A DNA stretch of 64,000 nucleotides from positions 97,215 to 161,214 of the forward strand of contig JAHBCN010003670.1 in NCBI GenBank assembly GCA_019359885.1. The letters are read 5' to 3'. Both the position numbers and the translations under genes were made by a program. This document shows, piece after piece, positions 35,160 to 48,828 of this stretch. The DNA comes from Listronotus oregonensis (taxonomy: Eukaryota; Arthropoda; Insecta; Coleoptera; Curculionidae). The stretch's first letter is position 1. Each line of letters starts with the position of its first letter. The notes below the pieces were generated by a model, which saw nothing but the letters and a program-made list of their open reading frames with translations, did no database searches and was not told where the DNA came from.

Positions 35160-37212
35160 CAGTGGCGGCTCGAAAAGATTTATTTTTGGGGGGGCACAAA
35201 AAATATAATAGAAAAAAGGTGATTAACCTTATTTAAATGTAAAGTCCATTCTTTGTCCTTTTTATTAGAAAACGAATCAGTCACTTTATTATCAAAGTCA
35301 GGTATAGATTGTATAATTTTTTCATTGATAAAACAGCTAGGGCATTAAGCCTGTCTTGCAGCATCGTATTTCTCAAAACGTTTTTATGCGATTTAATGTT
35401 GAAAAACATCTTTCGCATTCACTTGTTGACATTGGTGTTGTACAAATAATATCTGCGAGTTTGTAAGTTTCTGAAAACACAGTTTTAAGATTATTGTCGG
35501 ATAAGAACTTTTTAAAGGGAAAAAACTCCTTCAATCCTGCACATATCGTCCCTGTCGTAAATGGCTGTTAATTCATTTTTTTAATTTACCACTGTCAAGA
35601 AACAGGAAAAAGATTTCACTGTTAAATCAAAATGTTCTTGGAAAGGCACCTCTGTAACTTTCAAAATTTTAGAAAAAAATATTTTTCGCTGCACTTAAAT
35701 GGTCTTTAAAATCAAATCTGTCTCTAATTTTAATAAAACCCCCAAAAACGTTCATATACTTGTCCATCAATGACATATCGATTATACCATTTGTTGCTGA
35801 TTGGGTGCATCATTTTGTTTCGTCAGCTTCTAAAGCCACAAAGTTTGCAAATTTTATTTCTTTTAATAATTCGATTCGATAAATCTCAAGCATAGCGTCC
35901 AACAACTCATTTTGTATGGTTTTTTTAAGTACCTTTAAAAACTTTCCCATTCTTTTATATGTATACCAAGGATGGAGTCTAATTCAGCAGCAAAGTTTAT
36001 TAACCCGCACATAAATACCTGGATTATTCGAAGATTGTTTCTCGTCATGTCCCCTAAACGCTAATTCAAATGCACCACAAAACTTTATACCAATCAGTCT
36101 TTGCAAAAAATGTCTATTTTTTTGTACCTGTTCATTTTGCATCAATTTTTCCCGCCCTATGCACTGTCTAATTGTTCTCGTATGTTTGTTTTTCCCCCAA
36201 AAAACTAAAGTCCATGTGATTTAAGATGGGAAACCGAATTTTCGTGTTTTTTGCTCTGTCTGCTATATGTTTTTTAAAACATCCACACCGTTTCGAGTCA
36301 AGCTGTAATTTCGTTTCTAAACAATATACACACAAAACAAAACAATTTATTTGTGACCGGACAACCACAAATCCACTTATATTTATCGTAAATATTTTTG
36401 TTGAACACTATTATATGTTCTAGTTTACTTGAACTTGAAAACTTTTTATCTAAATCAGGAGTAGATCGACCAATCTGTTCAACTAAAACTTTTTTTTCAA
36501 ACGTCAAGGGACCGTTCTCTAATGCGAACCGAATTTATTTCGGATTCCATTATCAGAAATACTTAAACATTTTTCCAATAATTAAACTTCATAAAATTTA
36601 TTCGTGATATCGTTTTTCTTAACCAAAATAAAACTCCGTACCGTCTACTTAAAAAAAGGGTTTTTTCAAGACTACTTTAACTAATAAAAATACCCAAACA
36701 TAGAACCCCCCAAAAATGCAATAAAAAAACGGATCGATATTGAAATTTCCCCAAAAAATAAACATTGCACGGCGGCAAGAAAACAGGTTACAGATTAGAA
36801 AATAATTTAGCTTTCATATGAACGGGAAATAAAAATTATAACTCAACAAAAAATTTTTATCGCATTTCCGCGCCCAAACCACAACTGTTGGACTAGTTGG
36901 AGACACGCAAATTTGTGCCATCATTCGGCTAAAAAATTTCTAACGCCGAGGATGTGCGATCCTTCCGATTATGGGCTCGAAAGAGCAAAATTCGAGTGTT
37001 CCCCGGAAATTAGTTTTGAGTGCGTTAATCTCGATCCTCGCAGGTGTCGTGTAGGAAATAACTTTTGAGTATACTTCATGGCAATGAAAATAAACTCGAA
37101 TAAAAATAAATATTACAAAAAATATTAGATTTAGAATTAAATAATATTTGGGAAAAAAATGGGCAGTGAAGGGTGGGCACGTTCCCCTGTCTTTTAAGAC
37201 CGGCCGCCACTG
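35160..37212 (-). mobile_element. hAT element (ZMYM/TTF-type transposase), present only in the left arm
   Basis: Terminal inverted repeats CAGTGGCGGCTCG and CGGCCGCCACTG. The right arm of the big inverted duplication has the empty site at about 46255-46285 ('cactttgtcataacagttg'), so this element inserted after the duplication. Target-site duplication is blurred; both flanks carry ACAAA. The only coding content is the broken transposase on the minus strand. Confidence 0.88.
35215..36510 (-). pseudogene. hAT transposase relic with TTF-type zinc finger and dimerisation end
   Basis: The minus strand encodes, with frameshifts, QIGRSTPDLDKKFSSSSKLE and YKWICGCPVTNKLFCFVCIL (the C-x-C...C-x2-C pattern of the TTF-type finger). 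Further on are FELAFRGHDEKQSSNNPGIY, KKTIQNELLDAMLEIYR and FVALEADETK, and near the end LNALAVLSMKKL, like the hAT dimerisation region. This is the ZMYM1-like family. Several stops interrupt it, so no function is expected. Confidence 0.85.
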
Positions 37213-37396
37213 ACAAAGTGTTATATGCAGTGTGTTTTTTTTTAGTCTTACATAATTAAATCTCTTTGTGATGGACTACTTCCATGGAGTTAAGGCTGAA
37301 ATATTTGCATATTTTTTTGTTAATTACTAGCAAATAATATCATAATTAGCTGTCTTATGATAGATATATTCTATATTGTTGTGACGGATACATTTA

Positions 37397-38609
<1,213 letters not shown>

Positions 38610-39875
38610 TTACCTATTTTTTTATTTTTAAATTTTTGGTTCGTCACAAGATTTACAAGAAGGAATGTCGTCCATTTTATTTATTTCAGTGGCAAGTCTA
38701 CCACTTTTTTTTTAGGATAAAATCATTGTATAAACACTTAACTGAAAATTATTAATTAATTAATTAAATTGTTAGAATTTTTACATAAAAATTAAAGAAA
38801 TAAATATAATTTTATTTTCAGGTAAGTTTTATACTATAATTTTATCTTAAAAAGTGTGTTGTTTGGGATTTTTGAGTTTTTTTTTTCTTATTTCTAATTA
38901 AGTTTAACTGTAAATTCATGAGATTAATAGGGCTGAGCATTCGCAGGCTCTATATCCGTGACTAGGACCGAAGTGGTCTCATTGTATAAAGATTTTTGGC
39001 GGTTACCCAACAAAGACTTTTTCTTATATAAATTCGCCACAACAATAAAGAACATTTTCTAGAATCTATATCATTTTGTTGTTAAGCTGACTTTTAAAGT
39101 AAATTTGGTGTGGGCAAATATTTTAACATGATTCTAATTCTGTATGAAATTGTTATAATCAAAAACAAAAACCTAGTTTTAAGTTCTGTGACATGGCATG
39201 TTTAATCATTTGTGTAGCCTACCATAATAAATCTTGGTCTTTCCAGATGAGATAGCATTCCTGTAAGATATTTATAATCTTTAACGTAAGAAAAATGGTA
39301 TTTTTGGTATTGCAATATATGCTATTTGTTGAATCATTTGTCTTGAAATGAAAAATATGACATATATCGCAATTTTGAACAGGATATTGCAGAGGAAAGA
39401 AACGTGTTTATTTTTGCTTGCTATAAGTTTATGACATTTTTGATTTATATACTTACTAAATGTGACAACATGTTCTTTTAATATAATAGATTTTGTAAAA
39501 ATAAAAATTAGGTTTCTAAAAAATTGGGTAAAATATTAATTTTTTTAGTCCAATAACAAAATATTTAAAATAGACACCGTTATATTTCTGTTTAGCATTG
39601 CTGCGTTAATACCTTTTGTCTCACCAAAGGCAATAGCCCACGATTGTTTTTGCTTTACAGAGTAATTAATTTTACGGTATATTTATTTACCTCGGTAGAT
39701 ATTTAATATTTTCATCTAAAGTCGAATCATTTGACTACCGGGCTATCCAGAAATAAATGATAATCGCAATTATAAAATAAATTCGCTAGCAAACACCACC
39801 TTCTTATTGTGTTGTTCTAATTCCCTTTCCAACCATGGGTCCAATCTAGTAGGCATAACACAGTCGTTGATAGGA

Positions 39876-40101
39876 TTAGGAGGTAATATTTACTTGAATA
39901 ACGTGCAAAGTAGCATTACCAGTACAATTACATGTTCTGTAGCCCGATGATGAAACATTCATAGTATAGGAGCTAGCAACGTTTTCAAGAGAGAATTTTA
40001 GGTCAGCTGATTTTTTGATAAGTTGTTCTCCTTCCTTTTTCGGGTAGACCCTGAGCAATCTGGCTGGCGGTAGCGGTTGCGTTTATTAGTGCGCATCCTA
40101 C
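39876..40101 (-). pseudogene. Frame-broken copy of the 70-residue unknown reading frame (left arm)
   Basis: Mirror of 41621-41833. Relative to the right-arm copy it has a 7-base insertion (around GLKEGEQ) and a 6-base insertion (after NVSSS), so the reading frame is shifted in its first third. The C-terminal part remains readable (KKSADLKFSLENVASSYTM, RTCNCTGNATLHVIQVNITS). Confidence 0.6.
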
Positions 40102-40802
40102 CTGTACAGGTAATAATCCAAGATTTTAAAAATATTTTAGAAGCCAAATTTTTTTAATTTCTTGTCTTTAGAAAAGTTTCAAAATATATTTTTTATTGCC
40201 AAACACTTTTATTATTGCTAATTATATGCCAGACGTAATTAATAAAAATTTTAAACTATTTTAGTATGTCAGCTATTTTAATATTATGTTATTTTAGTAT
40301 ACAAAAACCCAAAATTAATTTGCCAAACGTTAATTCAATTGCTAAACCTTGAATAAGAATGGCAAACTTAAGGTAGTTGTATCATGAGAGGCACTTTCTT
40401 AGGATTTTTTTGAAATTTATACCGATTATTATTTAAATAATACTGCATTGGTTGGTGCAGTATGAAATTTATGAACAATACATTTCCGGAGATATTTAAT
40501 TACAAAGATAGCGTTTTTGTGGCTCTTATACATTGTACTATACGGAATGACGAAGATTTTACTTACATACATAATTTTAACTCTTAAACTAAATTTACGA
40601 TGTTTATAAAAAACTAAATTAAAATTAAATATCAACAAAGGATTTTTTAAAAATTAGTCTCAGTGATATTTATAATACAGTTTTTAAAATATCAATTAAT
40701 AAATAAGGACAAATTGATCTCATTGAACTCGTGTAAGAAATACACTTAAAACAATCTGGCAATAACGCATGTACTTAACCCATGATTAAGAAAGCTGTAG
40801 GA

Positions 40803-40805
<3 letters not shown>

Positions 40806-40893
<88 letters not shown>
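40806..40893. repeat. (AT)n microsatellite at the centre of the inverted duplication
   Basis: About 85 bp of AT repeat between the two arms. It is the symmetry centre: 'agaaagctgtaggatatt' on the left faces 'aatcctacagctctctt' on the right. Confidence 0.95.
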
Positions 40894-40898
<5 letters not shown>

Positions 40899-41620
40899 TT
40901 TACGAAAAATTAAATAAATTTTATAAGTAATCCTACAGCTCTCTTAATCATGGGGTAAGTACATGCGTTATTTCAGATTTTTTAAGTGTTCTCTGACACG
41001 AGTTCAATGAGATCAATTTGTCCTTATTTTTAATTGATATTTTAAAACTGTATTATAAATATCACTGAGCAATTTTTAAAAAATCCTTTGTTGATATTTA
41101 ATTTTAATTTAGTTTTTTATAAACATCAAATTTAGTTTAAGGAAATTATGTATGTAAGTAAAATCTTCGTCATTCCGAATAAAATGTTAAGAAAACAAAA
41201 ACGCTTATCTTTGTAATTAAATATCTCCGGAAATGTATTGTTCATAAATTTCATACTGCACCAACCAATGCAGTATTATTTAAATAATAATCGGTATAAA
41301 TTTCAAAAAAATCCTAAGAAAGTGCCTCTCATGATACAACTACCTTAAGTTTGCCATTCTTATTCAAGGTTTGGCAATTGAATTAACGTTTGGCAAATTA
41401 ATTTTGGGTTTTTGTATACTAAAATAACATAATATTAAAATAGCTGACATACTAAAATAGTTTAAAATTTTTATTAAAAAAAATTACGTCTGGCATATAA
41501 TTAGCAATAATAAAAGTGTTTGGCAATAAAAAATATATTTGGTAAACCTATCTAAAGACAAGAAATTAAAAATTAGGCTTCTAAAAATATTTTTAAAATC
41601 TTGGATTATTACCTGTACAG

Positions 41621-41833
41621 GTAGGATGCGCACTAATAAACGCAACCGCTACCGCCAGCCAGATTGCTCAGGGTCTAAAGGAAGGAGAACAACTTATCAA
41701 AAAATCAGCTGACCTAAAATTATCTCTTGAAAACGTTGCTAGCTCCTATACTATAAATGTTTCATCATCCAGAACATGTAATTGTACTGGTAATGCTACT
41801 TTGCACGATATTCAAGTAAATATTACCTCCTAA
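41621..41833 (+). CDS. 70-residue unknown frame rich in N-glycosylation sequons (possible terminal exon)
   Basis: Open from just after ACCTGTACAG (possible acceptor, ending 41620) to TAA at 41831-41833. It reads VGCALINATATASQIAQGLK, EGEQLIKKSADLKLSLENVA, then SSYTINVSSSRTCNCTGNAT and LHDIQVNITS. Five N-x-S/T sequons in 70 residues and three Cys suggest a secreted or cell-surface protein, but there is no start codon or signal peptide in this piece. I do not recognise the family. It may be an old exon captured in the inverted duplication or part of an unknown element; the left arm holds a frame-broken copy. Confidence 0.4.
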   Translation, partial: VGCALINATATASQIAQGLKEGEQLIKKSADLKLSLENVASSYTINVSSSRTCNCTGNATLHDIQVNITS

Positions 41834-43649
41834 TCCTATCAACGACTGTGTTATGCCTACTAGATTGGACCCATTGTTGGAAAGGGAATTAGAACAACAC
41901 AATAAGAAGGTGGTGTTTGCTAGCGAATTTATTTTATAATTGCGATTATCATTTATTTCTGGATAGCCCGGTAGTCAAATGATTCGACTTTAGATGAAAA
42001 TATTAAATATCTACCGAGGTAAATAAATATACCGTAAAATTAATTACTCTGTAAAGCAAAACAATCTTGGGCTATTCCTTTGGTGAGACAAAAGGTATTA
42101 ACCGCAATGCTAAACAAATATATAACGGTGTCTATTTTAAATATTTTGTTATTGGACTAAAAAAATTAATATTTCACCAATTTTTTAGAAACCTAATTTT
42201 TATTTTTACAAAATCTATTATATTAAAAGAACATGAAAAATAAACACGTTTCTTTCTCTGCAATATCCTGTTCAAAATTGCGATATATGTCATATTTTTT
42301 CATTTCAAGACAAATGATTCAACAAATAGCATATATTCAATACCAAAAATACCATTTTTCTTCGTTAAAGTTACAAAATCTTACAGGAATGCCTCATCTG
42401 GAAAGACCAAGATTTATTATGGTAGGCTACACAAATGATTAAACATGCCATGTCACAGAACTTAAAACTAGGTTTTTGTTTTTGATTATAACAATTTCAT
42501 ACAGAATTAGAATCATGTTAAAATATTTGCCCACACCAAATTTACTTTAAAAGTCAGCTTAACAACAAAATGATATAGATTCTAGAAAATGTTCTTTATT
42601 GTTGTGGCGAATTTATATAAGAAAAAGTCTTTGTTGGGTAACCGCCAAAAATCTTTATACAATGAGACCACTTCGGTCCTAGTCCGGTATAAACCCGGAA
42701 TGCTCAGCCCTTTAATCTCATGTTTACAGTTAAACTTAATTAAAATAAAAAAAAAACTCAAAAAATCCCAAAAAATGCCACTTTTTTAAGATAAAATTTA
42801 TATAAAACTTACCGAAAATAAAATAATTTTATTTCTTTAATTTTTATGTAAAATTTCTAACAATTTTTAATTAATTAATAATTTTCAGTTTGTTTATACA
42901 ATGATTTTATCCTAAAAAAGTGGTAGACTTGCCACAAATAAATAAAATGGACGACATTCCTTCTTGTAAATCTTGTGACAAACCAAAAAATTTAAAAAAA
43001 AAAAAAAAATAGGTAAGAGGCCATTTTAATTACGTAAGAATATTTTTGGTTCTTGCTCCTCGTACCCCCATGTAAGGGACATAAGATTTTTGTAACCTCC
43101 CCTTCCACGTAAGATTCAATCTCTTTTTCAAAAAAAAAACGTCGTTAAAAAAGGTCAGCTGCAAAACTCACAGTTTGACTAAATCAAAATACTTGTTCTT
43201 TAGCAGATAATTTAGGCTTAACCTAATAATAATATTATTTATAAAATTTAAAATGGATAAAAATAAACACATTTGGGATTTTAAAATTTTAATAAACAAT
43301 AAAAATTTGTAAAATAAGATGTAATACGTTCCCAATAATTTGTTGATTTCTGTTTAACCTGCTTTGTTAGTCGTAAACTGAATATTTTTGGGTACCCGCA
43401 TGTAGGTCGGACTTAAAATTTTCTTTTATTTATTATTGTACCCCTTTTTGGTATATTATGTAGGTTACGGGTATATTCGGTTTGAATATAAAGCAGTCTT
43501 TTTCTTATTCACCAGTCTTTTGAGTTTGTCAAGATATTTTCGTGTGTATTAATTAGCATCAAAATAAATAATTATTAATAATAAATATCGGACTTTAAAT
43601 ATTACGTAAAATAGGTTTAACCCCCTCTCAAAGAAAAGATATATATATA

Positions 43650-43687
<38 letters not shown>

Positions 43688-43783
43688 AAAAAAAAAAAAA
43701 AAAAAAAACCAAGGTTTTTTCTCGAACCATTCATAATATATTCTTTTATATTTTTTTTATTTTTTTTTTTTTTTTTAATTAAA

Positions 43784-44603
43784 GTAAAGGGTTTTCATTT
43801 CCTTTTTCATTTATTTACAAACGTTTCGGCTTGTTTGGCCTTTCTCAATGTCTACAAAAATATATTTTATTCTTAACAACTCAATACCTCCAAAAACCGA
43901 CTAAATGGCCACAAATATGACAAAAAAAAAAACGGCATTAACAAAACACGAAAGCCAAACAACATAATTTAACTTTCGAGACACCAAAATTTTAAAAACT
44001 GAATTTAATAATCAAAAAAGAAATTTATGAAATGCTTTACATTAAAAAAAACACAAATGCAATAAATGACAGGACCGAATAAAAATTTAATAAAATTTAT
44101 TATAACGTAATAAATTAAATAACGAAATTTTGACAATTATTTAAAATAAAATCAGGTTTGGGAAAAAATATAATCATATTTTTATAATCAACATAAAAAA
44201 AACCACAAACACCGGGGAAAAAAAAAATACCAGCATCTCAATTCCTGAGCCAATTCTTAATAGTAATATTTTAACCGTATAACTATGTACAGATTGTGTG
44301 TTGTTGTCTTTCTGAATAGTTTTTAGTGTTTGACATGTAAATTTTAATTTGTTGTGTACACATATATCTTTTATTTTAAATGGATTTCCTCCTATGGGTA
44401 AGTCAGAAGAAATCTGGGTTGTTTAGATAGCATATAATGATGATAAATTTTAAATTGTTAAAAAATCCTCCACATCATATTTTAAAAATTGTGTTTAAGA
44501 TTGAACTTGTTAAGAATAAAATATATTTGTTGTAGACATTGAGAAAGGCCAAACAAGCCGAAACGTTTGTAAATAAATGAAAAAGGAAATGAAAACCCTT
44601 TTT
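43784..44603. mobile_element. Penelope-type inverted terminal repeats, nested in an AT tract
   Basis: About 43784-43885 ('aagggttttcatttccttt' to 'atattttattcttaac') is the reverse complement of about 44505-44603 ('gttaagaataaaatatattt' to 'ggaaatgaaaaccctt'). The about 620 bp between them carry no recognisable protein. The arms contain a hammerhead-like motif typical of Penelope terminal repeats, which is why I assign it to that group. Confidence 0.6.
44535..44569 (+). ncRNA. Hammerhead-ribozyme-like motif in the Penelope-type repeat
   Basis: CATTGAGAAAGGC and GCCGAAACGTTTG flank CAAACAA. The core TTGAGAA lies where hammerheads have CUGANGA (C3-G8 exchanged for U3-A8), stem II is GGC/GCC, then GAAAC. 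A mirrored copy lies at about 43818-43852. Hammerheads are known in Penelope terminal repeats; this assignment rests on pattern only. Confidence 0.4.
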
Positions 44604-44656
44604 ATTTCGTAATTTAAAAAAAAAACAAGAACCACTAAGCCCAAGAAAATATAAAA

Positions 44657-44881
<225 letters not shown>

Positions 44882-44960
44882 TTTTCTACCCCTCCCCATC
44901 GGGACCCCTCGTAATTAATGAATGGCCCCTAAATGTATCCGTCACAACAATATAGAATAT

Positions 44961-46109
44961 GTTTCTTTAAAAGGGTTAGACAATGTTATGGTTTCAATAA
45001 CACTAAAATCTTGGACTTCCATTGTCTTTATTTGTTAATTGATACACAACGTTTCGGTTAGTGATGTATTCCAACCGTTTTCGGATAACTAAAACTATTC
45101 ACCTACGACCTTAATACTATCCTTTTACCAAGCTTAACCGACTTGTCACGGTTCAGCAACGGTAGCCAGATATTGGGAATGTCTACACTCGGTTTGCTAA
45201 ATACATTTTGATTATTTGCAATTATTAAGCTTCTTTAAATTTTCTTTTTTCCAGTGGGTTTCTTTATGAATAATTTTTTCCGACCATTGTATACGGTGTT
45301 GTTTTGACCATGCGTGTTCGGCAATCCCTGATTTCGACGTTTCACCTCGTTCCGTTTCACCTCGTTCCTATGTTTTTTTGTGTTCTTTAACCCTAATTTC
45401 TAGTGGTCTTTGTTTCCCCGATGTATACTTCACCACATTCCAGGAATTTGGAGATACAGTCATTTTTTGAACCATTGTTTTCCGGTCTTGTCTTAGTAAG
45501 GATACTTTGAGGTGGTTTGGGATTTAAATGCTGTTTTAATTTGATTATTCGCTATTCTGCGGATCTTTTCTGAAGTTCCAATATCGGAATAGTCATAAAT
45601 ATTTGTTCCTGTGAAGTCTTGTTCAAATTAGAGTTCTTTGTCTTGAAATGACTGTATCTACCAAATTCCTTGTGAATGTGGTGAAGTATACATCGGGAAA
45701 AAAAAAGACCACTGAAATGGGGTTAAAGAACACAAAAAACATAGGAACAGGTGAAACGTCGAAATCAGGGATTGCCGAACACGCATGGTCAAAACAACAC
45801 CGTATCAATGGTCGGAAGTAAAAATTATTCATAAAGAAACCCACGGGAAAAAAAAGAAAATTTAAAGAAGCTGTAATAATTGCAAATAATCAAAATGTAT
45901 TTAGCAAACCGAGTGTAAAACATTCCAAATCTGTCTACCTTGCTGAACCGTGACAAGTCGGTTGTTCGGGAACAACGGATAGTATATAAGGTCGTAGCTT
46001 GTAAGAATAGTTTTGACATTGAAAACGGCTGGAGATACATCACTAAGAAACGTTGTGTATCAATTAACAAATAAAGACAATGGAAGTCCAAGATTTTAGT
46101 GTTATTGAA
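44961..46109. mobile_element. Inverted dimer of Penelope 3' ends, inserted in the right arm
   Basis: Two Penelope 3' portions, head to head, meet near 45645. The minus-strand half runs outward to 44995, the plus-strand half to 46109. Both ends match the terminal repeat of the 31.2-kb copy ('cttggacttccattgtct'). Short direct repeats 'aatatagaa' at 44949 and 46108 look like the target duplication, and the left arm of the large inverted duplication has the uninterrupted site (37350-37385). Confidence 0.82.
45640..45900 (+). pseudogene. Penelope GIY-YIG fragment (plus-strand half of the dimer)
   Basis: Plus-strand peptides YQIPCECGEVYIGK and KEHKKH-like and HAWSKQHR-like blocks match the GIY-YIG end of the 31.5-kb element. 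The opposite half (about 45290-45640) encodes the same on the minus strand. Both are frame-broken. Confidence 0.75.
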
Positions 46110-46495
46110 TATAGAAGTATCTATCATAAGACAGCTAATTATGATATTATTTGGCTAGTAATTAACAACAACATATGCAAATATTTCAGCCTTAACTCCA
46201 TGGAAGTAGTCCATCACAAAGAGGTTTAATTATGTAAGACTAAGGAAAACACACTGCATATAACACTTTGTCATAACAGTTGTAAGTTCAGATAAAATTT
46301 TAGAGTAAAAACAATCCTAGGGGATGTTAAAAATATAGTGAAGCAAAAAAATGTATAAATGTATTATTCAGATAATGTTTTAGAGTAGAAAAAATTCCCA
46401 GAAGATGTTAAAAAATATAGTGAAGCAAAAAAAATAAAAATTTATTATTCTCAAAAAAATATCTTAAGAAAATTAAAAATTTGTATTTAGGCTAC

Positions 46496-46861
46496 ATGTT
46501 TACGTTTAAATAAAACATTGTCGTGCTTTTTAGTTGTAGATTTATTTTAGTTTTAGATTATCCTAACTACCTATGTATATTAAATACAGGAATAGACCTA
46601 CCGAAATTACAATTACAAAAATATATATAATTAAGTTGGGCTATATTTTTTAAAATCGTATAATTAATTTATTTTTCATCTGGTCCTATAGGTTTTAGTA
46701 GTCTAATAAGTTATATTTTAGTTTTAGTATGTAAAATAAATTAAAAGGGTATTTCTCTTTATATTTCGTCTCTAAAAAAAAACATCTTTGATGACACCTG
46801 TATTATGCCGCAAGTCCCTTTACTATTGTATATTTTTGTTTATAGCTTATTACTGACACTG
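46496..46861. other. AT-rich sequence, nothing recognised
   Basis: Lies between the inverted duplication and the LINE tail. Confidence 0.4.
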
Positions 46862-47575
46862 TCTTGTTAACGAGCAATCTTAAAGACACGCAACACCTTT
46901 TAGAAACATTAAATGATCGGTGTAAAGAATACGGACTAAAAATTAACCCTAAGAAAACCAAGTTAATGGCAGTTACAAAATCCCCACAAGGTCTGAACCA
47001 TGTGAACCTGACGGTGGCAAACACCACGATAAAAAATGTGCCGATATATAAATATCTAGAAACTTGGTAAGTCGAGTGACCAAACAAGATAAATAAGGAT
47101 GGTGGATAGAAAAAGCTAGATCAACACTGACAAAAATAAAAAATTTATTTACAATTCAGGATATCAACATGGAACTTAGAATGTGGAAGCGGCGTTTTTA
47201 CGTTTTTTCCGCGCTTCTGTAAGGAGTTGAAGCAGAAACTCTCAAGAAAAACCACACGGCAAACTACAAGCCTTCGAAATGTGGTGCTACCGTAGAATGT
47301 GGCGTATTTCCAGGACCGATAGAATTACTAATGCCGAAGTAATAAACCGGATGTAAAAGGAATGCGAAGTCACTAACACTATAAAAAAAAGAAAGCTTTA
47401 ATGCCTGGATCATATAATGAGAGGACAGAAATACACACTTCCCCAACGGATAGTCCAGGGAAAGATTAGCGAAAAACGAAACATTGACGGACGCCGTGTG
47501 TCCTGGCTAAAGAAACCAAGGGATTGGTTTAATTGTAGCAATGTTCAACTGTTTAGACTCAGAGTGAATATTTAA
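46862..47575 (+). pseudogene. LINE reverse transcriptase C-terminal relic
   Basis: From the palm end to the C-terminal tail of an arthropod LINE RT: SNLKDTQHLLETLNDRCKEY, GLKINPKKTKLMAVTKSP, IKNVPIYKYLETW, then in other frames ARSTLTKIKNLFTIQDINME, VFSALL-GVEAETLKKNH, CYRRMWRIS-like and RRVSWLKK-like blocks. Several frameshifts and stops are present. The catalytic ADD box would lie just upstream and is cut off. This differs from the LINE at 0.3 kb. Confidence 0.8.
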
Positions 47576-47577
47576 TA

Positions 47578-47945
47578 TCAAATATATTTGTTTTTAAATC
47601 TCACGATGAGCCACGAAGGCTGTTACTGTGGGTGACGGGTTTTAAGATGTTTAACCAACTTTTCTTAAATTTCGCCGACGTTTTTCAAGTACCGAATAAT
47701 AGAACTATTGTATTTCACGACAATTTTAGACAATACGGTGGTGCCACTACAGACCAAATACAGACAAGCACTACCCCTAAAAATCCCCCATTAACGTCTG
47801 TATAATATCATTTAGACGAGACCTAAAATTTAAGTTGGACTTCGAACCACATCCAACGGCACACGGTGTTTACTGGCAGTCACCCATCTAGTTACTGACA
47901 ACCTTCTTACCTTCTCTGAGCTTACGGAAAGCGGTTACAGCATCA
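47578..47945 (-). mobile_element. SINE with 5S rRNA-derived head
   Basis: The minus strand begins (near 47945) with sequence like the internal control region of 5S rRNA: CAGTAACTAGATGGGTGACT, then AACACCGTGTGCCGTTGG, compared with TAGTACTTAGATGGGGGACC and AACACCGCGTGTTGTTGG in insect 5S. After about 110 unique bases comes a body (TTTTTAGGGGTAGTG ... TAGTGGCACCACCG ... GGTTAAACATC ... AAACCCGTCACCCACAGTAA) shared with the tRNA-headed SINE at 62.7 kb. It follows directly on the LINE tail. Confidence 0.6.
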
Positions 47946-48064
47946 GACCCTTTGTTTCAATTTTTTTTAGTACCCTCTGATTTAACAACCGGTTTTATTA
48001 CTAAAACTAAGAGATACATGCACAATGTTTTTTATAAAGGCCAGCCAGTGATCCGAGGGCTGGT

Positions 48065-48828
48065 AGACATAAAAACTTGTACAATGGTTTGTTTTATCTA
48101 AACACCAAGATGCAGCCCTTTCTCAAAGAAAGCGAGGCTAAACCAGCACTTTGAGATTTTAACAGAGCAATATTTATATACAAAAGAAACTATTGCCAGA
48201 AAGACCGTTTATTTTGCTGGGTTATTCCACCAACAGCGGTATGGGTAAGTTGAAGTACAATAGAGAGCGTATATCAGATATAAGGCGTTTTTAAAGCAAT
48301 TGGATTTCGCTAAACCAGGTGATTCAAAGCATCCTGAGATCTCTACTGCGTATTTCGGAGTAGATATAAATACTTTAAATAGTTTATCATTTATTTATTT
48401 ATAAATAAAAAAGGTTTTAATAAAGTATATTTATATTTTTATACCTAACGTAAGTCAGTAAATTGAACAATTTTTCATGTATCCTCTGGTTGACTATATT
48501 AATTTCCACTTCAGTTTAAATCGCAAACCTCTTTTAGCTGAGACAGCAGCCGATATACGCTCTTTCTTGCCTTTTAACTTGCCCATACCTCTGTTCACTC
48601 GCACTTATGCATTTCGTTCTTAATCACCTGGCAGGTAGAATGTCCCAGCGAAATGATCGGTCTCTTCGACAATAGTTCCTTTTCGAATATAAATATTGCT
48701 CTGTTAAAATTTCAAAGTGCCGGTTTAGCTTCGTAACTCTTTAGCCATGTCTGCATTTTTGTGCTAAGATATTATAAAAGAACCATTGCACAAATTTTCA
48801 TGGTTCCTTAAATACCGACTCTAAAATA
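48065..48828. repeat. Foldback element, arms about 245-290 bp
   Basis: Left arm 48065-48310 ('aggctaaaccagcactttga', 'aacagagcaatatttatat') faces right arm 48535-48828 ('caaagtgccggtttagctt', 'atataaatattgctctgtt'). The loop is AT-rich and unrelated. Arms are more diverged than those of the CAGGGTG elements. Short peptides in the arms were not recognised. Confidence 0.75.
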
